Below are positions 54,311-64,000 of a stretch of 64,000 nt of DNA, in pieces. Below the pieces are notes generated by a model. The model was not told where the DNA came from. It made no database searches and saw only the letters and a program-made list of their open reading frames with translations. Source of the DNA: Acridotheres tristis (taxonomy: Eukaryota > Chordata > Aves > Passeriformes > Sturnidae); the NCBI GenBank assembly GCA_037013685.1, contig CM072884.1, positions 372,001-436,000 on the forward strand. The letters run 5' to 3'. A program made the translations under genes and the position numbers. Position 1 is the stretch's first letter, and every line of letters begins with the position of its first letter.

Positions 54311-55573
54311 GAGAGTTTCTTAAGGAGAGCTGGGTCCCAGGACATGGGGCTGGCAGAGTCCTCTCTGCCTGATCCAGCTGCAAACCAGGCACCTCTACCC
54401 CTGCCCAGCCCTCTGCATGTCTGCTCTGTACAGAGCCCTTTTCACCTCCCAGAGGTGTTCCCTGAAGGGATCTTGTTCCTTAAACCTCCACATTTCCCTC
54501 CTCCTTTCCAGGAGCTGTTCCACTTTTCCTGGGTGAGAAGAAAAAGGGGATCACAAACCCTCCCATGGATATTGATACTGGTACTCGTTGTTTGACAGGC
54601 ACTCTTTCCTTGAGCCATTTGTTTTCTGAGGTGTTCAGCTGTTGCTGTGAGGTCTGGTGCACCTCCAGCTTTCACTTCACCCAAAATCCTCCTGTGGGAG
54701 CAAGAATTGGCCCTCTGCACGTGCCCATGGGTGTTGTTCCTTCTCTGTGGGGCTGACCAGGGGTGGATGAAGATGGAACTCCTTTAGAAGCAGCCCAAAG
54801 GCCTGTCTAGACTAATGTGATCTTCCAGCTTACTCACTGAGGCTGTTTTTCCATGCCCAAAGCACAGATATTTTAACTTGCTCCTTAATCTGCTCCTTAA
54901 AGCAGTTAGCAGAATTCCAATCATCAATCAGCCCCGGCAGCCTATCCAAAAGGAATGGCCAGGAACTGTGCATTAATTGTGAATGCTTTGCTGAATTTAC
55001 TGCATGGCAGCACTGCATTTTTCACTCTGAGATGAAGCATGAATGTGCTGCTTGGCACAATCAATACTTTTCTAGGTTGCTAGGAAATTATCAGGGGCTC
55101 AGTGCCCACGTGGGGGGTATTACCACCCTCGTGGCAATGCACAGAAATGTACCAGCTCCCTCCCAGTTGCAGGCATGTTGGTTTTTTAGGACAGACAACA
55201 AAAACCTCTCAGCTCCCGGCCAGTTTCTGAGGGGATCACAGGTGCCACTGGTATGTCCCAAACACATGGGCTCATGCTTTTGTACATCCTTGGAGCAGCT
55301 GCCAATCCATGCTTCTCCAGTGGGAGATGCTCAGAGGAGATCCAGAGGCATCACTCCCTTTTAATCAGCCTTAGCTGGCCAGCGTATTAAATTTTATTTA
55401 TCTTAACTGAGCTGCGTTCATCTTCAATTAAAATTATCCCAGACTTTGCTCAGCCCTGAACCACGCTGTGAGTCCCCATGGATGTCCAGAGCCCCCTGAT
55501 GGTGTCACTATGTCCCAGAGTGGGTTGTGCTCCTCAGCAAACCCATCACAAGTCTGCTCTCACAGAAAAGCCT

Positions 55574-55585
55574 GGCCAAAGTCCA
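55574..55585 (+). promoter_or_regulatory. HNF4-type motif downstream of SLCO2B1
   Basis: GGCCAAAGTCCA, a full match to the HNF4-specific consensus, 31 kb beyond the gene. It lies beside AT-rich sequence (55370-55440 and 55735-55890) that is repeat-free. Function is inferred only. Confidence 0.3.
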
Positions 55586-58500
55586 CGACCTCTAGGTTTT
55601 CCCCAAAACTCTGGTCATCAGAGCCTGAGGATTTTGCTGGTCCCATTTCCAGCACTTCAAGCCTTTGCTGCTCGGGCTTACAGGACAGAGCAGGCATTTT
55701 TCATTCATTACAGTAAACAGAGCCTTAATCCAGGCCCTTAAATCTGTCTAGATTTTGAAATAATTACAAGCAGCCTCCTAACTTGTACAAAGTTTGATTT
55801 AAGCCTTAATTTAATGGTTTATCTGGAGAGCAGGAAGTAAGCTGGCACTGCCAATTAGGAGCCATCTGTTTTCTCCTAATCTTTTGCAGGCCTCAGACCA
55901 ATAAACAAGAGCCACCACAGCTGGACCATCCCCGGTGCCAGGCAGTAAAAATCCACCAGGGCTGCCTCTGGGGACTGTGTCCTGGGGTTCTCATGGGTCG
56001 GTGACTCCTTCCAGCCCTGGAATAGTGGTGGGTGTGGCAGGGTGGCAGAGGGATGCTCTGCAGGGAGGCTCAAGGACCAACGTGGGTCAGTGCTGGAGAG
56101 GAGGGAGAGCTTCCTCAGCAGAGATCACTGCTTTGAGCAGGGCCTGACACCTGGTACCTTGAAAAAGCCTTTTCTCCAGGGCAGATGGGTGGGACAAGCC
56201 TGGACAACAGTGGCTGGGAAGATTCCTTATGCAGAAAGGGCTGCTTGCCACCCTCACCCTTACAGCAGCCCAAGGAGAAGGTGCCAAGGAACATCTTCCA
56301 GCCTGGAGAGGTGACTGCAGCTGGGAGAGGAGCAGGGCTGCCCGAGGGCAAACCATTCCCTGCCCAGAACGAGACACCAGGGACAGCCTTGTGTCCCCAA
56401 GAGCCAGCACAAGGACATGGCTTTCCCTGCTCCCATTCCCTGCCTGCAACCACTTCCAGCTGAGGACGGATACTGGCAGCAGAGCTGGCTCTGCTCCTGG
56501 GCCAGCTGCTCCCACACCCTTGGGGCATCACCAGTCAAGCAGTTCCAGCAGCTCTGGAATTAATAATAACACTGAACAGGGCCACACCAGCTTGTTCACC
56601 CCTAAAGCCTTCTCCGTGGAGTTGAAAAGACCTCTATGCTAAGCCCAGCTTTTGGGGGCTGCTGAGAGGTACCTGCCCTCCCTGGTGCAGGTGACACTTC
56701 CCTCAGCTCCTGGGGCAGCAGCAGAGACATGCTCAAGGGAGGTGACTCAGAAAATGCCTCTGAAAAGTCAGAAGCTGGGCCTTCTCCTTGCCCTCCCTCC
56801 CACGCAGCAGCCTCAGAGCAGCCCTTTGCCTCAGAAGGTTTCACTGCAACCTTGATGAAGCTTGTTGGGGTTTTATACACCAGCCATCAAACAGCCATAA
56901 AACAGCAATTAGAGAAGGATCATTTACCAGATGTTATCACCTCCCTCGTCTGCATTTTATTCTGCAAGAACTTCAGGCTGCAGCATTTCGCTCAGGTGCC
57001 ACCTGAGGAAAGCTCACCCTGCTTGGATACACAGCAGAAGAGCAGCCCAGGGACAGGATCCAAGGCTCTGCCCCAGCCCAGCCCCAGGAATCTTTGGAGG
57101 TCTTTTGCCTCTTTTAGGCTTTAGTTTGTGACTCTCCTAAAGTGCACTTTGAGCCAGCAGATTGCTGTGGTTTGTAAAAGAAAATGGGATGCTTTTTTCT
57201 CGCTGGGCTCTTGCTGCTGTTTCAGTCAGCAGTGCCCCAGTGCTTTCCAGCCCTCACTAATGCACCGGTGCTTCCCAAAGCACAGGATTTACAACCGTGC
57301 CACTGAAGGGAAGGTGGAAGGTCCCCACAGCAAGTTATTTATAATCCTGCTGAGCACTGGCCTCTGCTTCTCCCCCGAGAATCCCTTCTGCAGGCAGGAC
57401 TTCGAAACATTGCAACGAGCTCTCAGAAATCATCACCAAGAGTGCAGGTTTTCAGTGTTTCAGGGATTGAGGAAGAATTCACCACAAAGCTGCCCTGCTG
57501 GGGCCAGGTTCCCTGCAGAGGAGCTGCTGGATGCTGCACACACCTCCTCCCACCAAACCCCATCCAAGTGCTGCTGCCCATGGGAGATGAGGAAAGAAGG
57601 CTGAGCTGTAATGTAGGGGTTTGGGGGACACCCAGGTCTCGTGGTCTTCTTTGCAGAGGTCTTACACTGGGCTCTCCCTGTCTCCCAGGAGGCCACAGTT
57701 GCCCAGTCTCTGTTCAGAGCAGGACTGGGACTGGTGAGGGTGACCCTCAGTCACCTTTTGCAAAAAGGAGACTCAGCAAGGCCATGCCTGCCCTTTTCTT
57801 CCCCTCTAGACTCAGAAGATGATTTCTGTCACCTGAATAATGCAATGCTAGGTCCTCTCACAGTGCTTCAGCAGCTGGAGGACAGAAATTCCCAGAGGAA
57901 TTCTCTGGCCTGCCTTCACCATGCCCACAGGAGGAGCTCTGAGTCCAGCTCTGCCGTCAGGACTGCACAGCTCCAAACTCAGGGTGTCTGTGAGCAGTAA
58001 CTTCACATTCTTCAGGTGCTGTGCACGGTCCCAGGTGAGCATGCAATTTGTCAGATCTCCATTATTAATTGCCAGCTCCAGTGTGAGTAATTGTGACCCT
58101 GCCCCAGTTCCAAGCCTGGGGAAATTTATACTTTTTCATTTGCTCGGTGTAGTCACAAGAGCTCAGCTGGCTGGCAGTGAGAAACACGCAGGGAAGCACA
58201 TGCTGGAGCTGTGGAGGGAGCTCAGCAGCCCATCAGCTGCCTGCTCTCTGATTGCATCACCCTTGGCTGCCACTTGACTGGACAATTTGGGATCCTCCAG
58301 CAGCTTTGCATCAGCCACCACCTGGGATTAAAGCTCAGCCCCTGGGAGGATCTCAGCTCCCCCCATTGCTCCTCTACCCCTCCTCACCCTCTGCTCATCA
58401 CTAACGTGGCCTCCAGCCCACACCTTGTACTCTGCAAGTGGATTTGACACCCTGAAAAGCAGGAAATAGCAGCTCTCCAAAGAAATGCAGAGAGATAAAC

Positions 58501-58756
58501 AGGCCTGAAGGGCTCAGGGAGGAGGGTAGGAGAGAGGGAATCAGTGGTGGACAGAGGTGCCTGTTCCCTGCACTCCAACAATCCCATTTATTATCATTTT
58601 GGAATGGATCTTCATGCCCTAGATTGTTTTATTAAACAGATACTCTCTTGCCATTACAGACTGGCCCTGATTTTGGAGATGGCTGCAGGAGATCCAGGAA
58701 ATACAGTGCACATGAAATTTTATGGGGACGTTTTTCTTCTGCTTCTAGCAGCTCAT

Positions 58757-59315
58757 ATACACAAATCACAGAATTTCAGAATGGTTTTGGTTGGGAGGGA
58801 CCTCAAAGCTCTTCCATTCCCACACCCTGCCGTGGGCAGGGATACCTTCCACTGTCCCAGGCTGCTCCCAGCCCCAGTGTCCAGCCTGGCCTTGGGCACT
58901 GCCAGGGATCCAGGGGCAGCCACAGCTGCTCTGGGCACCCTGTGCCAGGGCCTGCCCACCCTGCCAGGGAACAATTCCTTCCTAATACCTAATCCAAACC
59001 TCCTCTCTGGCAGTTTAAAGGCATTCCCCTTGGTGCTGTCACTCCAGTGGATGTTCCTGATGGAGAGCTGCTCTCCAGCTGCCCTTTAGATCCTGGAGGG
59101 TGCTGTGAGATTTCCACACATCCTCCTCTTCTCCAGGCTGAACAGCCCCAGTTCTCCAGCCTGTCTCCCCTCTCCTTATTAACTCTGTGGCCTCCTCTGG
59201 ACTTGCTCCAACACTTCCACGTCCTTATTCCTGTGCTGGGGCCAAAACTGCGCACAGGACTCCAGGCAGGCTCCCACAGGGGCAGAGCAGAGGGGGACAA
59301 TGCAGAGGAATGACG
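58757..59315 (-). mobile_element. Longest CR1 fragment in the window (minus orientation, about 560 bp)
   Basis: It begins at the 3' terminus (AATCACAGAATTTCAGAATG), passes CCAGCCTGGCCTTGGGCACT and AACAATTCCTTCCTAATACC, and reaches CCCAGTTCTCCAGCCTGTCT and CCTCCTCTGGACTTGCTCCA. It ends near the 3' end of the reverse-transcriptase frame. No intact reverse-transcriptase coding sequence is left. Confidence 0.92.
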
Positions 59316-62300
59316 ACATGAGCATGTCCAGGTCAGCAGCCCCCAGCTCCAGCCAGCCCTCACAAAGGGGAGAACCTCGGGGCTGCCCCATTGCCAGGCA
59401 ATGCTGGCTCATCCCTGAATCCGTGCCTGCCCAGGCTGGCTGCAGGCTGCCCTGGGACACACTGCCTGGCCAGGCTCAGTGCCAGAGCCCCTCGCACAGG
59501 AAGCAGCCCAACCAGACCGTGACACTCCGGATTCGCCGGGAGCTGACCCCGAGCCGGGCTGGCACAACTCCCAAATCCCATCTCCGGGAGGCTCCCGGCA
59601 AAGCTGGGCAGATGAAGAGCTCATCCCTTTCCTCTGTTCCGAAGCACAGCCACTCCTGAGCTGTTTGCAGCCAGGTGATGAATTCATGCCCAGCTCGGGC
59701 ACAGCAAGGCTGCAGGAGGAGAAGCCAGCTTGTTTTCCAAGGCCTGTTCTCCTCTCCAGGAGCACGGTGGACCCTGGGATGTATCACGAACAGCTGGTAC
59801 CAGGAAGGTTTGCTTTTATTTGGGGTTGTGAGCACCCTTTGGAAGCAGCGCAGTGTGCAAACCCTGATGACTCTCACCAGCCCTCCTTCAACTCTCAGCA
59901 CACGTCTCCTCCACAGATGACCCCATGTCACATCCATAAATTCATTTAATGTCCTTCATTTAATCACCCACACATCAGATGGGTGTCCACGCCATCCCTT
60001 GGGACCATCTGTGGGCATGGTCACCATGGGGATGGGGACAATCCCTCCCCAGCTCGAGAATGGGGACAGCTTCAGCCACGAGGCAGTGGCTTTTGGGGAC
60101 CATATCCAGCCAGCATGGCTCAACACTTCAGCTGCATCCAAGGGGGACAAAACCTCCCAAATCAGGGGCAGTCTCAATCTTTTTGGGACGGAGTGTGCCA
60201 GGGAGAGGACTCTGCCTCCTTGGGAGGGTCAGCCCGTGCAGGCAGAGGAGCATCACAGCCAAAAACGCTGATGCAGGCAAATCCAGCATGCCATCAGGAG
60301 GAAGACTCTGCCCTCCCGACTATTTTTGGTTTGTTTTTGCCAACTCTGGAGCCACTGATCTATGATATTGTCACTGCTGTGACTAAGGGCTCTGCAGCCG
60401 GAGTAACATCGAGCCGGACTCGGAGAGAGGGATGAGCGTGGCTCTCGGGGGACCGGTAATGGGAGAGAGCCCTTCACCTCCTGTTTACACTTTAATGCCC
60501 ATCCAGGTTATCCATTATTTATTGCTAATGTATTTATAGAGCATTACCAGCACTCACAGGGCTCTGCAGGCAGCTGGGGAGAAGGTGCTCTCTCCTTCGG
60601 ATGTCGTGGTTTAAACAGAGCGGTTAAACACGCCCCGGGCTCTGTACCCAGCCCTGACATTCCAGAGGGGACATCCCTCCCCTCCTGGATCTTGTGGCTT
60701 TGCCACGAGGGAGTCCTTGTTTCCCTGCCGGGCTGGGGTAGCAATTTCTCCCTTGGGTCCTGGGCACAGCAGAGCCAAGCCTGGCTCTGGGCATCCCTAG
60801 CACTGTCACCTCGTGCCCAGGGAAGCCACCGATTTGGGGTGAAAAACCACCCTGGTGACTCCACTGCCTTCCCTTGCCCCCTCCTTTCCCTCCACCACCG
60901 TGCAGGAAGCAGCTGCCGGTTCTGTGGCCCCCTGGCCCTGCCCACCTGCAGCTGCCTTGGCAAGTCCGTGATGTTTAAATGCAAAAGCTTCGATACCATC
61001 TTAAAGCATGCACCAATGAGCTCAGCCGTGTCCAGCTCCACCTGGCTCCCTGCATCAGCACGAGGAATCCATCAGAGGGCTGGAGCACTGGCACTGGCCA
61101 CTGGGCTACCAAAAGGAGCCACCTCATTGCCTAAGCAAGCAGCAGATGGGATCTGGGTGGTGCCAGCTGGGACACATGGACATGGGAACCGTGGAGCAGG
61201 AAAAGGAGGTGGTGTGGAGCATCCAGCCAGCAGTGGGGCTCTGCCAATCCCAGGGATGAGCTCTTCCTGCAGGGATAACCATGGCCAGCCACAACCCACA
61301 GCTGGGTTTCAAGTGGGAAACGTCAAAAAAATTATTCCTTATATTCCAGCATTTTTCCAAGCATGCTCCTGCAGGGAAATGAGCAGTTCCAGTGTCACAG
61401 GTGTGAATTTTAAAGGGATGCTGCAGCGTGGGACACGGTGGGAGAGGAAGCAGAGCTGTGCTTGCACATCTCCAGGGTGCAAAACCAAAAATAAGCTGGG
61501 CCACCCCTGACGAGGGAGGAAGAGAAGCCATGTCACAGAGCAGGTGACCGCTGTGCCAGCAGTTACCCAAGACATGGCACAGCAATCAATTGTCCTTGGA
61601 AGCCTCCAGAAGATAACGAGGCAATGAGTAACGGTCTGTATGGAATTGTAGGAACAAATCACATCAGCCTGACCTAATCTCATCCTGAGACATGGCAATG
61701 GCAGATGCAATCTCCCGGCCCTTAACCACAGGAAGTCTTCAATGCTGCCTCAAATGCAGAATTATGGGCAGGGGGATGGTGCAGGAGACTCTCCAATCGA
61801 TCCCAGCCCATCAGAGGTTTGACGGTCTGTACACAGCATGTTTGAGGGGCTCCGGGTTCCAGCATGAGCACTGGGAATGAACAACATCAGCCTGGTGGTG
61901 GATGCTGGGACCTCGGCAACTGCAGCACACACTGCCACAGCCCTGCTGAGCTGGATGCTGCCACTTCACCGCTCCCCAGCCTGCCCCGGGGAAGTCCAGG
62001 GTGCTTGCAGAAGGCAAGGAAGTCACCGTGGTGCCACCAGACAAGAGGCCCCACGTCCCCAAAGTCACCCTGCTGCAGTACAGCCCTGGAACACCCGTCC
62101 CCTCCACACCTTGGAGCATCTCCACCCTTCAGAGCCAAAGGGGTCAGCTGCAGACAGCCTCATGCTCTCCCATAACCTCCAACATCACTCACCCTCAGTG
62201 TTTTATGGCTTTTGCATCAGGAGGGAAGGTGCCTGCCTTTTTTTACGGCAGCTCCTTGTCCGAGGAGCCCGGAGAAGACTGAGAGGTGCCAGGATCTCCA

Positions 62301-62879
62301 GCTGGTGAGAGCTGCCAGGACCTGGTTCACCCGGCCTGACCTCGCCCACCCGCTGCCTTATCTCCCAGACTGCTATCAATTCTTTATATATAGCAATTAA
62401 ATGTGATAAATGGGCTGCAAAGCGCTATTTTGGGCGAGAGGAGGCTCCATCTGGGAGTGCTGCAGTGCTGGCTCAGCACGACCCACTGCACACCTGGCTC
62501 TCCCCTGGTACTGCCCTGCCGTGGATGCTGCCCCACGCTTACATTTGTGACGGTACACACATTCCTAAGTCGATTTCTATTCTCGCTGTTCCCAAGTCTA
62601 TTTCTCTCCCCTGCCCCTCCACAAGCTTCCTCGATTTCTCTGGCTGCTGTCAGACACCGCCACTTTAAATACAGAGTTTGCTCAGTTTTTGGGAGGGCAG
62701 CAAAGGGTGGTCAGGAGCAGCTCAAGCCAACCAGTCATAGCAGCATCCAGAATTTACCTGGTCCCTGTAAAATTCAGGAGAGCTTCTGGGGAAAGGAACC
62801 CCAGTAAGAGGGGATATATTTTGAGGAAAAGGTCTGGATGCGAGATAAGGACAGGGAGGAGGAGAAAAATCAAGATCCA
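59316..62879. other. Intergenic DNA before the CpG island; no gene seen
   Basis: Unique sequence with rising GC. Two AT-rich islands stand out: 60478-60560 (CCTGTTTACACTTTAATGCC, CATTATTTATTGCTAATG) and 62375-62420 (CTTTATATATAGCAATTAAA). A 272-codon plus-strand open frame (60692-61510) has no domain, and I regard it as chance. Confidence 0.65.
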
Positions 62880-63035
62880 CGAGACCCCCATCCCTGGCAG
62901 TGTCCAAGGCCAGGCTGGACGGGGCTTGGAGCAACCTGGCACAGTGGAAGGTGTCCCTGGCCATGGCAGGGGGCGGCACTGGATGCACTTCAAGGTCCCT
63001 TCCAACACAGACCAGTCTGTGACTCTGTGTGCCCA
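62880..63035 (+). mobile_element. CR1 LINE fragment, 3' end
   Basis: CAGTGTCCAAGGCCAGGCTG, GGGCTTGGAGCAACCTGGCA and TTCAAGGTCCCTTCCAACAC, ending CAGTCTGTGACTCTG. It lies about 440 bp before the terminal CpG island. Confidence 0.9.
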
Positions 63036-63469
63036 GGTTGTTTATTTAATGTGACCCCCAGCTCAGGTCCATGGAGGTATTTATTTAGGCACTGAGGGGG
63101 ATCCAACTGCTGCTGCACCTGGCTCTGAACACAGCGCTCCCAGTCCCTGGCTGTGCATCCCTCCAGCATCCAAAAATCCCATGCCTACCCCGACACCATC
63201 CTCCAGCCCTGGGCAGCTCCCGGGATGCCAGTGGGGACCAAGCAGGCTTGGAAGCAAAGGGAGATAACCCCGCAATGCTCAGGGATGCTGCGGGGTATCT
63301 GGTTTGTGGGGCAGGTCCAGGAACGGGGACCAGGGCTGGAAGGGGAGTGGGACAGCCCCTAGATCCTCCCCTGCTGGAGGAGAGCCGAGACAAATCCTCC
63401 CTGGAACGGCAGGGGTCCGAGGTAATTCCCCAAATCCTCCCGGGGGTGGAAAGACGCCGTGAGAGCCCC

Positions 63470-64000
63470 CATTCCCTCCCCAGGGCTGGGGGCGGCGACA
63501 CACGGCAGCAGCCCCGCAATTCCCACCTTGCTGGGGAAGGACGGGACAGCCTCCAAATCCTCCCCGGGCTTGACGGGGACCGCGACATCGCCTAATCCCT
63601 CCTCGGGCAGCCAGAGGACCGCGCCAGCCCAGGTTCGGTGCCGAGTTCGGTGCCGGCTTCGGTGCCGAGCCCGGCTCAGCTCCCCCCGACGGCCGCTGCC
63701 CGCGGCGCTCTCCAGCCCATCCCGCAGCGCCGGGCAGCCCCGACCCGTCCCCTTCTCTTCTTCCTCCTCCTCCTTCTCCTCCTCCTCGCTCTCCTCCCCT
63801 TCCACCCCCCCCTCCCCGGCCCGATTTGGGCAGCGGCGCGCCCGGCGCTGCCGGCAGAGCCGCCGTGTGCGGGCGCGGCGCCGGAGGCAGCTCGGCCCCG
63901 GGGGCGGCTCGGCCCCGAGGGGCAGCTGGGTCTCGGGGGGCTGCGGCGAGGCAGGAGCGAGCCCCCGCAGCCCCCGGCACGTCCCCCCCGCTGCATGCCC
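63470..64000. promoter_or_regulatory. CpG-island-like region at the window end, probable promoter of the next gene
   Basis: CpG density and G+C rise sharply from about 63470, with repeated CGGGG, GGCGCG and GCCCCGGGGGCGGC elements resembling SP1-type GC boxes, and a CT-rich tract at 63757-63813. No initiation codon, donor or protein family could be fixed on either strand. In human the next gene in this direction is TPBGL, transcribed away from SLCO2B1, so a plus-strand 5' flank is possible but unproven. Confidence 0.55.

Larger units (their letters stand above)
51494..58756. other. Intergenic DNA; no gene seen
   Basis: It holds CR1 copies at 53275 and 54150. AT-rich, repeat-free stretches at 55370-55440 and 55735-55890 (CTTAATTTAATGGTTTATC, GCCAATTAGGAGCC) are candidate conserved elements. 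Frames of 100-140 codons occur on both strands but overlap each other and resemble no protein that I recognise. Confidence 0.7.

Noticed and set aside
60692..61510. 272-aa plus-strand open frame
   Set aside because: No recognisable domain, low-conservation style composition, overlapping open frames on the other strand and no splice or start context.
24451..63469. ARRB1 exons, expected from human synteny
   Set aside because: None of the frames showed arrestin-like sequence. ARRB1 presumably lies beyond the right edge.
63279..63980. 233-aa minus-strand frame in the CpG island
   Set aside because: Glycine, arginine, proline and alanine-rich frames arise by chance in CpG islands. The repeated G/E tract comes from the CT-rich run. 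A first exon remains possible but cannot be supported.
1..64000. CRISPR array, bacterial operon or prophage-like system
   Set aside because: Intron-containing vertebrate gene, CR1 repeats and poly(A) signal show animal nuclear DNA; the regular repeats are minisatellites without spacers of unique sequence.

Overview
This window is vertebrate nuclear DNA, most likely from a bird and plausibly a songbird. The reasons are small introns, a moderately GC-rich background, and about 28 short 5'-truncated fragments of CR1-type LINE retroposons in both orientations, with no mammalian Alu, B1 or L1 sequence. One protein-coding gene can be assembled with confidence. The remainder is intron, intergenic DNA, repeats and candidate regulatory DNA. 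I saw no bacterial-style genes, CRISPR arrays, tRNA or rRNA genes.

Region 1 (about 1.7-24.45 kb, plus strand) holds a complete gene for an organic anion transporting polypeptide, SLCO2B1 (OATP2B1). Fourteen coding exons join in consistent phase with GT/AG boundaries into a 2,001-nt reading frame of 666 residues plus stop. It has the OATP signature, a ten-cysteine Kazal-like fifth extracellular loop and a poly(A) signal 353 nt after the stop. Any non-coding 5' exon and the promoter were not identified. Introns carry CR1 fragments, an (AAT/AAG)n microsatellite, an (AAAC)n microsatellite and a GC-rich minisatellite. The most distinctive feature is a small tandem array at the exon 4 boundary that repeats the splice donor five times.

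Region 2 (24.45-63.4 kb) has no convincing coding exon on either strand. It holds scattered CR1 fragments, a large C/T-rich minisatellite at 50.3-51.2 kb that creates a spurious 425-codon reading frame, a 63-67-bp tandem duplication at 40 kb and a polypyrimidine tract at 40.4 kb. A region at 42.3-43.2 kb, with many homeodomain-type sites and two perfect 14-bp palindromes, looks like a regulatory module.

Region 3 (63.47-64 kb) is a CpG-island-like segment, probably the promoter or 5' end of the next gene beyond the window. In human the next gene is TPBGL and then ARRB1; that is family and synteny knowledge, and neither is visible here.

No undescribed multi-gene system was found. The points most worth checking are the splice-donor array, the 42.3-43.2 kb module, the acceptor-like minisatellite and the terminal CpG island.
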